Shown: positions 16,765 to 24,658, counted from the first letter of the stretch. The stretch: DNA of 64,000 nucleotides from Pseudoalteromonas sp. MSK9-3 (GCF_003590335.1 NZ_MIET01000055.1:31354-95353), one strand, 5' to 3'. The notes: generated by a model not told the origin, from the letters alone. Numbers and translations are program-made.

Positions 16765-17709
16765 ATGGCAATTCAGTGGTTTCCAGGGCACATGAACAAA
16801 GCGCGTAATGAGATCAAAGAAATTATGCCGCAAATGGACGTAATTATTGAAGTGCTTGATGCACGTATTCCCTATAGTAGTGAAAACCCCATGGTGTCTG
16901 CGCTGCGCGAAGATAAGCCGGTTATCAAGATTTTAAATAAAGCGGATTTGGCCGATCCGGTCATGACCGATCGTTGGATGCAATATTTAGAGCAAGAGAG
17001 CGGTGTTAAAGCGGTGGCATTTGGTCACGATAAAGCGGCTGAAGTGCATAAAATAAACGAGTTATGTAAAAAATTGGCGCCGCATAAAGTGGGGGTTGAT
17101 AAGCAACTTAAAGCCATGATCATGGGGATCCCAAATGTTGGTAAGTCGACATTAATCAATACCCTTGCGGGGCGAATTGTCGCTAAAACAGGCAATGAGC
17201 CTGCGGTTACTAAAGCGCAGCAACGTATTAAGCTTGAAGACGGTATTATGCTATATGATACGCCAGGGATGTTGTGGCCAAAGGTTGAGAACGAAAACTC
17301 AGGCTACCGTTTGGCAGCAACCGGTGCGATCCGAGATACGGCGATTGATTATGAAGAGGTGGCCAGTTATACCGCAGAATACTTATTAGAAGCTTACCCT
17401 AAATTATTACAAACCCGCTATAAAATTGAAGAACTGCCAGAGCAAGACTGGGAGTTTATGGAAATGGCAGGCAAAAAGCGTGGCTGTATACGCGGCGGAA
17501 ATCAGGTGGATACCCATAAAATGTCTGAAATACTGATCAACGAATTACGTGATGCAGTGATTGGTCGTATCACCATGGAAACGCCAGAAATGCGAGAGCG
17601 TGAAGAAGTGGTGGTAGCAGAGCTAAGAGCACAAGCAGAGGCTAAAAAAGCGGCCAAAGAAGAAGAAAAGAAGCAACGAAGAGCGCGAGCGAGAAAGAAT
17701 AGACGCTAA
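16765..17709 (+). CDS. ylqF: Ribosome biogenesis GTPase YlqF/RbgA
   Basis: This 314-residue GTPase acts late in assembly of the 50S subunit. It is circularly permuted, as expected: the G4 motif NKAD (about residue 57) comes before the P-loop GIPNVGKST and the G3 motif DTPGM. The opening QWFPGHMNKA is the family hallmark. The C-terminus has a helical RNA-binding domain and a K/R/E-rich tail. ATG 16765 has AGGAG 8 bp upstream. A strong terminator follows 27 bp after the stop. Confidence 0.96.
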   Translation: MAIQWFPGHMNKARNEIKEIMPQMDVIIEVLDARIPYSSENPMVSALREDKPVIKILNKADLADPVMTDRWMQYLEQESGVKAVAFGHDKAAEVHKINELCKKLAPHKVGVDKQLKAMIMGIPNVGKSTLINTLAGRIVAKTGNEPAVTKAQQRIKLEDGIMLYDTPGMLWPKVENENSGYRLAATGAIRDTAIDYEEVASYTAEYLLEAYPKLLQTRYKIEELPEQDWEFMEMAGKKRGCIRGGNQVDTHKMSEILINELRDAVIGRITMETPEMREREEVVVAELRAQAEAKKAAKEEEKKQRRARARKNRR

Positions 17710-17736
17710 CTGAGCGATAGCAATTAAGCATTATGA

Positions 17737-17765
17737 CAAAAGCCCTTTTAGGGCTTTTTTATTTT
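17737..17765 (+). terminator. Intrinsic terminator after ylqF
   Basis: The stem CAAAAGCCCT/AGGGCTTTTTT is followed by a T-rich run. It separates ylqF from the small-RNA array on the other strand. Confidence 0.9.
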
Positions 17766-17831
17766 ATAAATACTGCAGGCTTGCTTGTATGTCGTGGTGG
17801 TAAATTACAGCGCTGGGTGAGTTTTAGGCAT

Positions 17832-18031
17832 AAAAAAAGCCCTGTTAGGGCTTTTCCGTTTCATATCTACCGTCACAGATATGAGCAATGTAGCAAGTAA
17901 AATAGTGGATTGGCTAAGGTGAACAGCACAAGGGGCGTTGTTTAGTTCACCTTCACCGAGCAATTAACGTGTGCAACACGTGTTTCGGGTCAGAAACAAA
18001 TAACAAGACTAAGTATGCATCACTCTTGTTG
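17832..18031 (-). ncRNA. RyhB-like Fur-type small RNA, copy A
   Basis: A predicted RNA of about 200 nt starts near 18031 and ends in the T7 run at 17838-17832. In RNA order it has an ACGTGT-TGC-ACACGT hairpin, a larger hairpin (17953-17916; outer stem AAGGUGAAC/GUUCACCUU, inner stem ACAA/UUGU) with the hexaloop CGCCCC, an A/U-rich unpaired stretch with UUGCUACAUUGCUCA, an AUAUCU/AGAUAU hairpin and the terminator AAAAGCCCU-aac-AGGGCUUUU. The 10-mer ACAUUGCUCA (17891-17882) equals part of the E. coli RyhB core. It should be an iron-starvation antisense regulator acting with Hfq. No start codon opens a convincing frame in it. Confidence 0.8.
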
Positions 18032-18088
18032 ATATTGATTATCAGTTAGATCTGAGGTGTTGTCAACATCAAATGCAAATAATTATCA
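18030..18088 (-). promoter_or_regulatory. Promoter and Fur boxes of small-RNA copy A
   Basis: On the minus strand, TTGACA (18066-18061) and GATAAT (18043-18038) are 17 bp apart, which is close to ideal for sigma-70. TGATATT-G-ATTATCA (18030-18044) overlaps the -10 and matches the 7-1-7 Fur consensus TGATAAT-N-ATTATCA at 13 of 14 positions. A second box, TGCAAAT-A-ATTATCA (18074-18088), lies just upstream of the -35. Iron-replete Fur would block the promoter. Confidence 0.85.
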
Positions 18089-18249
18089 TTTAATTTATTG
18101 GGAGTGAGATTAAACGTTTGACTGTGATAGCAAAAGGGCGGCTAAAAAGGCCAGCTCGCTTTAGTGAGTGATCTTTGTTTATTTAGTTTGAAGACGGCTT
18201 AATGCTTTGAATCAATTTGGCTTTGGTATGCGGTATAAATAACAGACAT

Positions 18250-18465
18250 AAAAAAAGCCCTGTTAGGGCTTTTCTAATGTCATATCTACCGTCACAGATA
18301 TGAGCAATGTAGCAAGTAAAATAGTGAGCGGGTGACATATGATGTAATAAGGGGCGTTATTACATCACTATCAACCTAGACAGTTAACGTGTGTCACACG
18401 TGTTTCAGGGTCGAGAAACATATCAGAGTAAAGAAACAAAACAAACCGTCAAACTTGTCTTGTTG
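18250..18465 (-). ncRNA. RyhB-like Fur-type small RNA, copy B
   Basis: A predicted RNA of about 215 nt ends in a T7 run (18256-18250). It shares the ACGTGT/ACACGT hairpin (loop GAC here), the core with ACAUUGCUCA (18310-18301), the AUAUCU/AGAUAU hairpin and the terminator with copy A. The central hairpin (18366-18341) has a wholly different 10-bp stem, GAUGUAAUAA/UUAUUACAUC, yet keeps the same CGCCCC hexaloop. The 5' leader is also different from copy A, so targets may partly differ. Confidence 0.8.
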
Positions 18466-18524
18466 AGATTGATTATCAGTTAGATTTGACTGAGTGTCAA
18501 CAGTTTTATTACAAATAATTCTTA
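18464..18524 (-). promoter_or_regulatory. Promoter and Fur boxes of small-RNA copy B
   Basis: TTGACA (18500-18495) and GATAAT (18477-18472) are 17 bp apart. TGAGATT-G-ATTATCA (18464-18478) overlaps the -10 as a Fur box. A weaker second site, TACAAAT-A-ATTCTTA (18510-18524), lies upstream of the -35. Confidence 0.82.
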
Positions 18525-18571
18525 TTTAATCTTTTAACGTTATCAAGCTCAAGCGAGTATATTTTAGGCAT

Positions 18572-18771
18572 AAAAAAAGCCCTGTTAGGGCTTTTCCGTT
18601 TCATATCTACCGTCACAGATATGAGCAATGTAGCAAGTAAAATAGTGGATTGGCTAAGGTGAACAGCACAAGGGGCGTTGTTTAGTTCACCTTCACCGAG
18701 CAATTAACGTGTGCAACACGTGTTTCGGGTCAGAAACAAATAACAAGACTAAGTATGCATCACTCTTGTTG
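18572..18771 (-). ncRNA. RyhB-like Fur-type small RNA, copy C (identical to copy A)
   Basis: Every base of copy A is repeated here 740 bp to the right, including the core 10-mer (18631-18622), the CGCCCC-loop hairpin (18693-18656) and the terminator with its T7 run (18578-18572). Perfect identity over 275 bp, including promoter and flanks, suggests recent duplication or gene conversion. The RNA product would be indistinguishable from copy A, so the pair could serve as a dosage increase. Confidence 0.8.
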
Positions 18772-18828
18772 ATATTGATTATCAGTTAGATCTGAGGTGT
18801 TGTCAACATCAAATGCAAATAATTATCA
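18770..18828 (-). promoter_or_regulatory. Promoter and Fur boxes of small-RNA copy C
   Basis: The sequence is the same as for copy A: TTGACA at 18806-18801, GATAAT at 18783-18778 with a 17-bp spacer, a Fur box at 18770-18784 overlapping the -10, and a second box at 18814-18828. Confidence 0.85.
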
Positions 18829-19043
18829 TTTAATTTTTGGGGCTCAGATTAAGTGCGAGTATGAAAGCGAGGTGAGAAGTATAAGGCCTTGCTTAATTTA
18901 AGCGGTGCAAAGGTGTGAACACGGTTGGTTCAATTTATTGAGTCCACTATGTCTGATGTTTTATATCGACTGCACTAAATCAAGAGTTAGAAAGTGCGAT
19001 TGTTAAATATTTCAATTAGGGAGGGGGTGTAAATTATGGACAT

Positions 19044-19258
19044 AAAAAAAGCCCTATTAGGGCTTTTCTAATGTCATATCTACCGTCACAGATATGAGCA
19101 ATGTAGCAAGTAAAATAGTGAGCGGGTGACATATGATGTAATAAGGGGCGTTATTACATCGCTATCATCCTAGACAGTTAACGTGTGTCACACGTGTTTC
19201 AGGGTCGAGAAACAATTAGAGTAAAATAACAAAACAAACCGTCAAACTTGCCTTGTTG
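19044..19258 (-). ncRNA. RyhB-like Fur-type small RNA, copy D (close to copy B)
   Basis: A predicted RNA of about 215 nt ends in a T7 run (19050-19044). It is nearly identical to copy B. Differences are scattered: the terminator loop (AAT instead of AAC), a few bases just outside the central hairpin, and the 5' leader. The core 10-mer ACAUUGCUCA (19104-19095) and the whole CGCCCC-loop hairpin (19160-19135) are unchanged, which suggests these parts are under selection. Confidence 0.8.
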
Positions 19259-19316
19259 AGATTGATTATCAGTTAGATTTACTTGACTGTCAACACCCAT
19301 TTGTAAATAGTTCTCA
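19257..19316 (-). promoter_or_regulatory. Promoter and Fur boxes of small-RNA copy D
   Basis: TTGACA (19293-19288) and GATAAT (19270-19265) are 17 bp apart. TGAGATT-G-ATTATCA (19257-19271) overlaps the -10. A degenerate second site, TGTAAAT-A-GTTCTCA, lies at 19302-19316. Confidence 0.82.
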
Positions 19317-19486
19317 TTTAATCACTTACATTTATTCTTTTGGACTGTTTACATCGTTTTTGCACCGCTCAAACACATAAGCAACCCATCTTTAATTTGT
19401 TTATGTACACTGAGATCAACCTAATAGAGGTAACACAGTGAACTCTGTGATGGTTATTAATTTATGGTCACGTTAAGGAGAAGAAA

Positions 19487-20122
19487 ATGAAGTGGTTTAC
19501 GATTTTGGTTAGCGTATTGATGTGTGGATCAGTCAATGCCGCAGATAAATGGCGAGGGCTGTTAGAAATTCAGCCGAATATATTTCTTACCATTGGGGTT
19601 AATGTTGATATAACAAAAAATGAGATGACATTAGACAGCCCTAATCAAGGCTCGTTTGGTAAAACGCCAACCGAGTTTACTGTGTCTGAGACAAAAATAT
19701 CATTCAAAGATACGCGGATCCAAGCTGAATTCACAGGGGCCATTGAGGGAGATAAATTAGTTGGATCTTTTACACAAGGTAGAGTGATGCCACTCACGTT
19801 GCATAAGTTGTCTGAGAAAGATCTGATGTCTTTAGAGTTTGAAGGTTCATACCTTGGTGATTTAGATTTGAATGGTAAGCCTTTGCCTGTTGTTGTTCAG
19901 GTCGCTGTGGTAGCAAATGGATTTTATACCTCACTTGACAGCCCTGCTCAGCAGAGTTTTGGTATTCCGCTGAATGAATTTACAATTGACAATAAACGCA
20001 TGACTTTTAGCTCTAACATGATCGGTGCGCAATTTGAAGGTCAACTCGGTAAAGAGGGCTATCAAGGTAAGTTCGTGCAAGGTTTTGAAATGCCACTAAC
20101 ATTGAAAAAAAAACGTCTTTAA
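19487..20122 (+). CDS. Secreted protein with two tandem copies of a beta-rich domain
   Basis: This 211-residue protein has a cleavable signal peptide (MKWFTILVSVLMCGSVNA). Two repeats of about 90 residues follow (about 22-112 and 118-210). Both have the same skeleton: an opening G-x-L strand, LDSP with a Q-x-SFG turn, an FT or FTI strand, a x-F-x-G strand, and a closing G-x-F-x-QG-x-x-MPLTL. Similar LDSP/QG-type beta domains are known in front of serine hydrolases. Here the hydrolase is the next gene, 11 bp downstream. GGAG precedes the ATG. It is the first gene of a four-gene operon ending in a two-component system. The function is unknown; substrate or ligand binding is a guess. Confidence 0.85.
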   Translation: MKWFTILVSVLMCGSVNAADKWRGLLEIQPNIFLTIGVNVDITKNEMTLDSPNQGSFGKTPTEFTVSETKISFKDTRIQAEFTGAIEGDKLVGSFTQGRVMPLTLHKLSEKDLMSLEFEGSYLGDLDLNGKPLPVVVQVAVVANGFYTSLDSPAQQSFGIPLNEFTIDNKRMTFSSNMIGAQFEGQLGKEGYQGKFVQGFEMPLTLKKKRL

Positions 20123-20133
20123 TACCCTCTGAT

Positions 20134-21078
20134 ATGCCAGCGCTAGAATTGAGCAAGTTAGCTCAACAGCTAGCGCCAGTATTTGGTGAGCTGCCGGCTG
20201 CTATCGTGATATTGGATAAAGACAGCCGGGCTTCTTATTTTCATGGCGATGGCGTGCATGGAAATAGCTTGTTTGAAATAGGCTCTGTTTCTAAGCCACT
20301 ATTTGCTTTATTAGCCAGCCAATTAGTGATGGATGAAATTTGGTCCTTAGAGGCACCACTTTCAGAAGTATTAGGGAAAGACTTTGAGCACCATAATTAC
20401 TCATTGAAACAATTGCTCACACATCGTTCTGGTTTGCCGAGATTGCCTAAAAACTTGTTTCCTCAAAGTATAGACGATCCTTACGCTTCTTTTGACACTA
20501 AGGCTATGACGCAAGCTCTTATGATGCCTATTGGGCACAAAGGGAACTACGTATATTCAAATTTTGGTTATGGGGTATTAGGCTGGCAGATGGCAAAGGA
20601 GTTAGGGGTGACGCAATTAGCAATGATGCAAAAGCATGTGTTTAATAAGTTGAGAATGGCGCATGCTACATTGTCTTTGACAGGCGAAGTTGTACATAAA
20701 TTACAGGGCCATGATCACTTTGGTGATCCAGTGTCCAATTGGCATTTTGATAGCTTGGTTGGAGCCGGTGGAGTCTTGGCGTCTGCTGCCGATATGGCTA
20801 ATTGGATCTCTGCGTATTGGAAGAAGGAAGATGTTGATATTAAAACTAAATCTATACTAAAAGCTAGTTTAACAAGCTTAAGCGATGATATGGTATATGG
20901 TTTTAGCAAAGGCCAAAACGGTCGGTATTTTCATGATGGGAAAACCGCTGGTTTTAGTGCGATGGTGGTATTTGATCCGATCCAGCAGTTGGGAGTGATT
21001 GTACTGGTTGGCGGTGAGCGTAATACAAATAACATTGCGATGTCTTTATTCAGTCAGTTAGAAGAAAAAGAAAAATGA
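20134..21078 (+). CDS. Class C beta-lactamase-like serine hydrolase
   Basis: This 314-residue member of the beta-lactamase/penicillin-binding-protein-like (AmpC, EstB) family has the nucleophile motif SVSK (about residue 51-54), the YSN tyrosine motif (about 145) and a C-terminal HDGKTAG box in place of KTG. It lacks an obvious signal peptide. It may be an esterase or D-peptidase rather than an antibiotic-destroying enzyme. It lies between the duplicated-domain protein and the sensor kinase gene, whose ATG overlaps its stop by 4 bp. The grouping suggests these genes sense or process a shared extracellular or cell-wall compound; that is inference. Confidence 0.9.
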   Translation: MPALELSKLAQQLAPVFGELPAAIVILDKDSRASYFHGDGVHGNSLFEIGSVSKPLFALLASQLVMDEIWSLEAPLSEVLGKDFEHHNYSLKQLLTHRSGLPRLPKNLFPQSIDDPYASFDTKAMTQALMMPIGHKGNYVYSNFGYGVLGWQMAKELGVTQLAMMQKHVFNKLRMAHATLSLTGEVVHKLQGHDHFGDPVSNWHFDSLVGAGGVLASAADMANWISAYWKKEDVDIKTKSILKASLTSLSDDMVYGFSKGQNGRYFHDGKTAGFSAMVVFDPIQQLGVIVLVGGERNTNNIAMSLFSQLEEKEK

Positions 21079-22136
21079 AACATTTACAACTCCAGTATTT
21101 ATTTAGTCAGCGTTATATCTTTATTATATGTCACTCAATTAGTTGGTTATTTGCATACTTGTTTCTGACAATCATCGTGATGCAAAACCCTTATGCAAGC
21201 TGGAATGAAGCGATTTACGGTGCAATGTTTCTTTTTTCGGGGGCTGTGGTCACTTACTTCGTACGGTGTGTTTATAAAAAGCAACTACATAATAAGAGTA
21301 ATGTATTGCAGTTTAGCTTTTTAGTATTTGGGTCGTGTTTCGCAACTTTAATAGCAACAACCGTTTTGTTGTGTGGCGTATTCTTTTTAGCACATATTGG
21401 GATGTCGCATCCTATTCCATCATCACAACTGGGGTTTATTATTGAAACTGTGGGGCTGAGTAATGGGTTAAACATGCTAGGCCTCACCTTACTTTGGTCA
21501 TTTGGGTATTTGGCTTTGAGTAAAATAAAGTGTTTGAGTACAGCGCATGCATTGTTAACTGTGAGTCAGTTGCAAGCACTCAATAGTCAGCTTAATCCTC
21601 ACTTTTTGTTTAATGCGATTAATGATATTCGTGCGCTGATATTGGCTCAACCGACGCAGGCACGAGCAAGCCTTGCAGAGCTGGCAGACATGCTGCGTTA
21701 CTCTCTACAAGCTAATCAAGATGATAAAGTAATTTTAAGTCAGGAGCTTGAGAATGCTCAGCACTATCTCAGTCTTTGTAAAATAAGTTTAGCGGAGCGT
21801 TTACAAATTGAAGTTAACGTGGCTTCAGACACCGAGCGTTTATTAGTGCCTAAAATGATTCTTCAACTGTGCTTAGAAAACGCCATTAAACATGGTATTG
21901 CAAAAAACCGAGTTGGCGGAGTTGTCGCAGTAAAGGTATGGTGTGAAGAAAAATTGCACATTGAGGTTGTCAATCCCTTGGTCGTGAGTGCTCAGCCATC
22001 GGATGGCTTAGGGCTAGCAACTAAAAATATAGAAGAGCGATTAGGCCTATTATATCGTGGTGAAGGGTCGATTACTCGTATGGTACGGGGTGAGATCGTG
22101 GCGACAGTCATCGAAATACCTAAGGAGACAGTATGA
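21075..22136 (+). CDS. LytS/YehU-type sensor histidine kinase
   Basis: This 353-residue membrane kinase has four hydrophobic segments in the first about 155 residues, a short coil, the His_kinase motif LNPHFLFNAIND (phospho-accepting His) and a C-terminal ATPase domain with LCLENAIKHG (N-box) and DGLGLATKNIEERL (G-box). There is no extracytoplasmic sensor domain, so the signal is probably membrane-borne. The start overlaps the hydrolase stop and the end overlaps the regulator start (ATGA both times), which indicates tight coupling with its LytTR partner. Confidence 0.93.
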   Translation: MKHLQLQYLFSQRYIFIICHSISWLFAYLFLTIIVMQNPYASWNEAIYGAMFLFSGAVVTYFVRCVYKKQLHNKSNVLQFSFLVFGSCFATLIATTVLLCGVFFLAHIGMSHPIPSSQLGFIIETVGLSNGLNMLGLTLLWSFGYLALSKIKCLSTAHALLTVSQLQALNSQLNPHFLFNAINDIRALILAQPTQARASLAELADMLRYSLQANQDDKVILSQELENAQHYLSLCKISLAERLQIEVNVASDTERLLVPKMILQLCLENAIKHGIAKNRVGGVVAVKVWCEEKLHIEVVNPLVVSAQPSDGLGLATKNIEERLGLLYRGEGSITRMVRGEIVATVIEIPKETV

Positions 22137-22825
22137 ACAAAGTTGTTATTGTTGATGACAGTCATTTGGCGCGACTTGAACTTAAAGCCCAACTTGACGA
22201 AATGGGTGATCTAGAAGTGGTTGCTGAGGCGCCTGATATTATTGAGGCGAAAGCGGTGATTGAACAGTTACAGCCAGATTTATTGCTCCTTGACATTAAC
22301 ATGCCTAGTGGCAGCGGTTTTGATTTGCTGGCGCAACTGAGTTATGTGCCTCATGTGATTTTTGTTACCGCACACGATGATTTTGCTGTTAAATCTTTTG
22401 AAGTGAATGCATTAGATTATTTGTTAAAGCCTGTAACACAAGCTCGTTTGGCTATCGCAATAGAAAAATATAAGAAGTTACAGACACCTCTTGAAGTGGA
22501 CAGTCGTTTTTTTATTAAAGATGGCCAACGTTGTTTTTTTATAGCCTTAGAGGACGTTCAAGCATTTGAAGCAATGGGCAATTATACGCGTTTGCATACT
22601 AAAGATCGGGCTGTTAGCGTATATCGTACTTTGGCTAATATTGCTGAACGTTTGCCTGAGGAGCCCTTTTTTAGAGCAAACCGTAGTTGGTTGTTTAATG
22701 TACATCACATTGCCTCATTGGAGCAGGAGTCAGGAGGTACGCTTGAAGTGATATTGGAAAATGAGATGAGTATTGCCCTTTCTAGGGCACAAACCACTGC
22801 CTTTAAGCAACATTACAAACTCTAA
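22133..22825 (+). CDS. LytTR-family response regulator
   Basis: This 230-residue regulator is the partner of the preceding LytS-type kinase. The receiver domain (about 1-118) has Asp8-Asp9, the phospho-acceptor Asp54 in LLDINMP, and KP in LLKPV. The C-terminal LytTR DNA-binding domain (about 128-230) has FIKDGQRCFFI and the EAMGNYTRLH block. It is likely to autoregulate its operon; targets are unknown. No terminator was found downstream. Confidence 0.94.
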   Translation: MNKVVIVDDSHLARLELKAQLDEMGDLEVVAEAPDIIEAKAVIEQLQPDLLLLDINMPSGSGFDLLAQLSYVPHVIFVTAHDDFAVKSFEVNALDYLLKPVTQARLAIAIEKYKKLQTPLEVDSRFFIKDGQRCFFIALEDVQAFEAMGNYTRLHTKDRAVSVYRTLANIAERLPEEPFFRANRSWLFNVHHIASLEQESGGTLEVILENEMSIALSRAQTTAFKQHYKL

Positions 22826-23058
22826 TCTGTGTACTTTTTCATCCCATTAGCATAAATTAATCTTAACTATAATAAGAACCCCGACTTGCCATCTATACAA
22901 TCTAGCCCTTAGGCACAGCGTAAAAGGTATGTTGATAAAACGAGTATTTACGTTGTTGGTAAAGTTTGTATCCTTTACGGGCTTTTAGGTTTAAGGCGAT
23001 GTAGCTATACCGTATTTAAGCAAATAGGGCAGGTATCAATAAATTTACTGGTGACATT

Positions 23059-24360
23059 ATGCTTAGTTCAGTGGGTCTTGCATGTGCTTTATGCGCGTTA
23101 ATTTTACTCACATTGCGAGGTGTTAATCTATTTATATCTGCGCCGCTGTGTGCTTTGGTTGTTGCCATAACAAGTGGGATTATGGTGTTTCCAACGAGTC
23201 AGGAAGTGAGCTTTATCAGTGGCTATATGAGTGGCTTTTCTGGGTTTGTGCAAGCTTGGTTTTTTATGTTTTTATTAGGCTCTTTGTTTGGTAAATTCAT
23301 GGAAAATACGGGTGCCGCAGATGCAATTGCAGGGTGTATTGTGAACACTTTAGGCATGAAGTATGCGGTATTAGCGGTTGTCTTATCGTGTGCAGTGTTA
23401 ACTTACGGGGGGGTTAGCGTATTTATTGTGGCATTTTCAGTGTACCCAATGGCATTAAGCTTGTTTAAAGATGCTAATTTACCGCGCCGTTTTATTCCCG
23501 GGACTTTGGCTTTTGGCTCAGTGACTTTTACCATGACATCAGCAGGCTCTCCAGAAATTCAAAATTGGATCCCGATAAAATACTTAAATACTTCTCCTTA
23601 TGCGGCATGGCAAGAAAGTATCATTGTCGCAATATTTATGGCGCTATTAGGCTACGCATTACTGACATGGATGATAAAAAAAGCACAAGCGAAGGGAGAA
23701 GTGTTTGAGGTACGAGACAGTGATGATCATCGCACCACACGAGATTTGCCTCACCCAATCACCGGCATTTTGCCTTTATTGGTCGTGTTGGGGTTATCTT
23801 TCTCATTGCATGATACTTTACAGCAAAATGCGCTCATGGTGGCGTTATTAGGCGGTGTTTTGAGCTTATTTATCATCAATTTTAAGTACTTTATGAATCT
23901 GTCTGATGCCGTAAACTCAGCGACCACCGGAGCTTTGGTTGCAATTGGCAACACCGCGGCAGTTGTGGGGTTTGGCGCTGTTGCGAAAGAAACACCTGCT
24001 TTTCAAGAGGCGGTGGCCTTGATGACGCAGATCCCGGGTAACGAGTTAGTTGGTGCGGCCATTGCGGTAAGTGTTATTGCAGGGTTAACTGGTTCCGCCT
24101 CAGGTGGACAAGCGATTGCATTACCATTAGTTGCCCCACATTATTTGGACCTTGGCGTGGATAATAGCGAGTTGCATCGGGTGGTCGCCATCAGTTCTGG
24201 GGCGATTGATACCTTACCTCACAATGGCTATGTGGTGACAACCGTTCGCGCAATTTGTAAAGAAACACATCAAGCCGCTTATGGGCCTTTAGCCATACTG
24301 ACTGTTGTGGTGCCATTACTGGGTTTAGGGTCAATATTGGCATTATTTATTTGGTTTTAA
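23059..24360 (+). CDS. GntP-family permease
   Basis: This 433-residue, very hydrophobic transporter with about 12 predicted helices resembles the GntP/citrate-type ion symporter group, which takes up gluconate and other organic acids. Recognisable features are the repeated glycine-rich turns GSASGGQAIALPL and FGSVTFTMTSAGSPEIQNW and the C-terminal LPHNGYVVT. It stands alone between the LytTR regulator and EF-G2. The 233 bp upstream are AT-rich with a TATAAT-like element near 22868 but no clear -35. The substrate is not decided by sequence. Confidence 0.85.
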   Translation: MLSSVGLACALCALILLTLRGVNLFISAPLCALVVAITSGIMVFPTSQEVSFISGYMSGFSGFVQAWFFMFLLGSLFGKFMENTGAADAIAGCIVNTLGMKYAVLAVVLSCAVLTYGGVSVFIVAFSVYPMALSLFKDANLPRRFIPGTLAFGSVTFTMTSAGSPEIQNWIPIKYLNTSPYAAWQESIIVAIFMALLGYALLTWMIKKAQAKGEVFEVRDSDDHRTTRDLPHPITGILPLLVVLGLSFSLHDTLQQNALMVALLGGVLSLFIINFKYFMNLSDAVNSATTGALVAIGNTAAVVGFGAVAKETPAFQEAVALMTQIPGNELVGAAIAVSVIAGLTGSASGGQAIALPLVAPHYLDLGVDNSELHRVVAISSGAIDTLPHNGYVVTTVRAICKETHQAAYGPLAILTVVVPLLGLGSILALFIWF

Positions 24361-24613
24361 TTTGCTTAAAAAGGATGAGAAAGGCGTATTATCTGACGCG
24401 TGTTGGGTTACGTGAAAATAGGGAGTGAGGTGCTGAAAAGTTGATAAAATATTAAGTCGAGCGTAATAAAACAGCATAGGAACAAGCAATAATTTAAGTT
24501 AATTCGCTGATGAATTTGCATTTTTGAATTACATATTCTGGTAAAAAGCAACTTTTTATTAAATTGATTGCATTTTAAGCGATATCAATGATGATGTTCG
24601 CTAGAAGAGGTGA

Positions 24614-24619
24614 TATACT
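24614..24619 (+). promoter_or_regulatory. Likely -10 of the EF-G2 promoter with GC-rich discriminator
   Basis: TATACT is followed by CCCGCCG, a discriminator type common in promoters of translation genes under stringent control. A convincing -35 is not seen at 17 bp. The start would lie about 33 bp before the EF-G2 ATG. The rest of 24361-24658 shows no other feature. Confidence 0.4.
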
Positions 24620-24658
24620 CCCGCCGAATAATTTTTCTACTTTAAATAGAGCAAAATA

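Larger units (their letters stand above)
17822..19322 (-). repeat. Tandem array of four related small-RNA genes (A-B-C-D), a duplicated A-B pair
   Basis: Four units of about 270-290 bp repeat across an otherwise empty region. Units A (17822-18096) and C (18562-18836) are identical over 275 bp, at an offset of 740 bp. Units B (18249-18530) and D (19043-19322) are nearly identical to each other but differ from A and C in the 5' two thirds. The A-B-C-D order therefore points to duplication of an ancestral A-B pair. The spacers between units are unrelated to each other and hold no recognisable gene. All four units share promoter, core, hairpins and terminator, all on the minus strand. Confidence 0.9.

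Noticed and set aside
18509..18703. A 64-codon minus-strand ORF in the small-RNA array
   Set aside because: It runs through the leader and promoter of one unit into the next, has no ribosome site or family resemblance, and is not kept between units.
17822..19322. CRISPR array or mobile repeat family
   Set aside because: Units are about 280 bp with promoter and terminator, spacers vary in length and are not CRISPR-like, and there are no terminal inverted repeats or target duplications.
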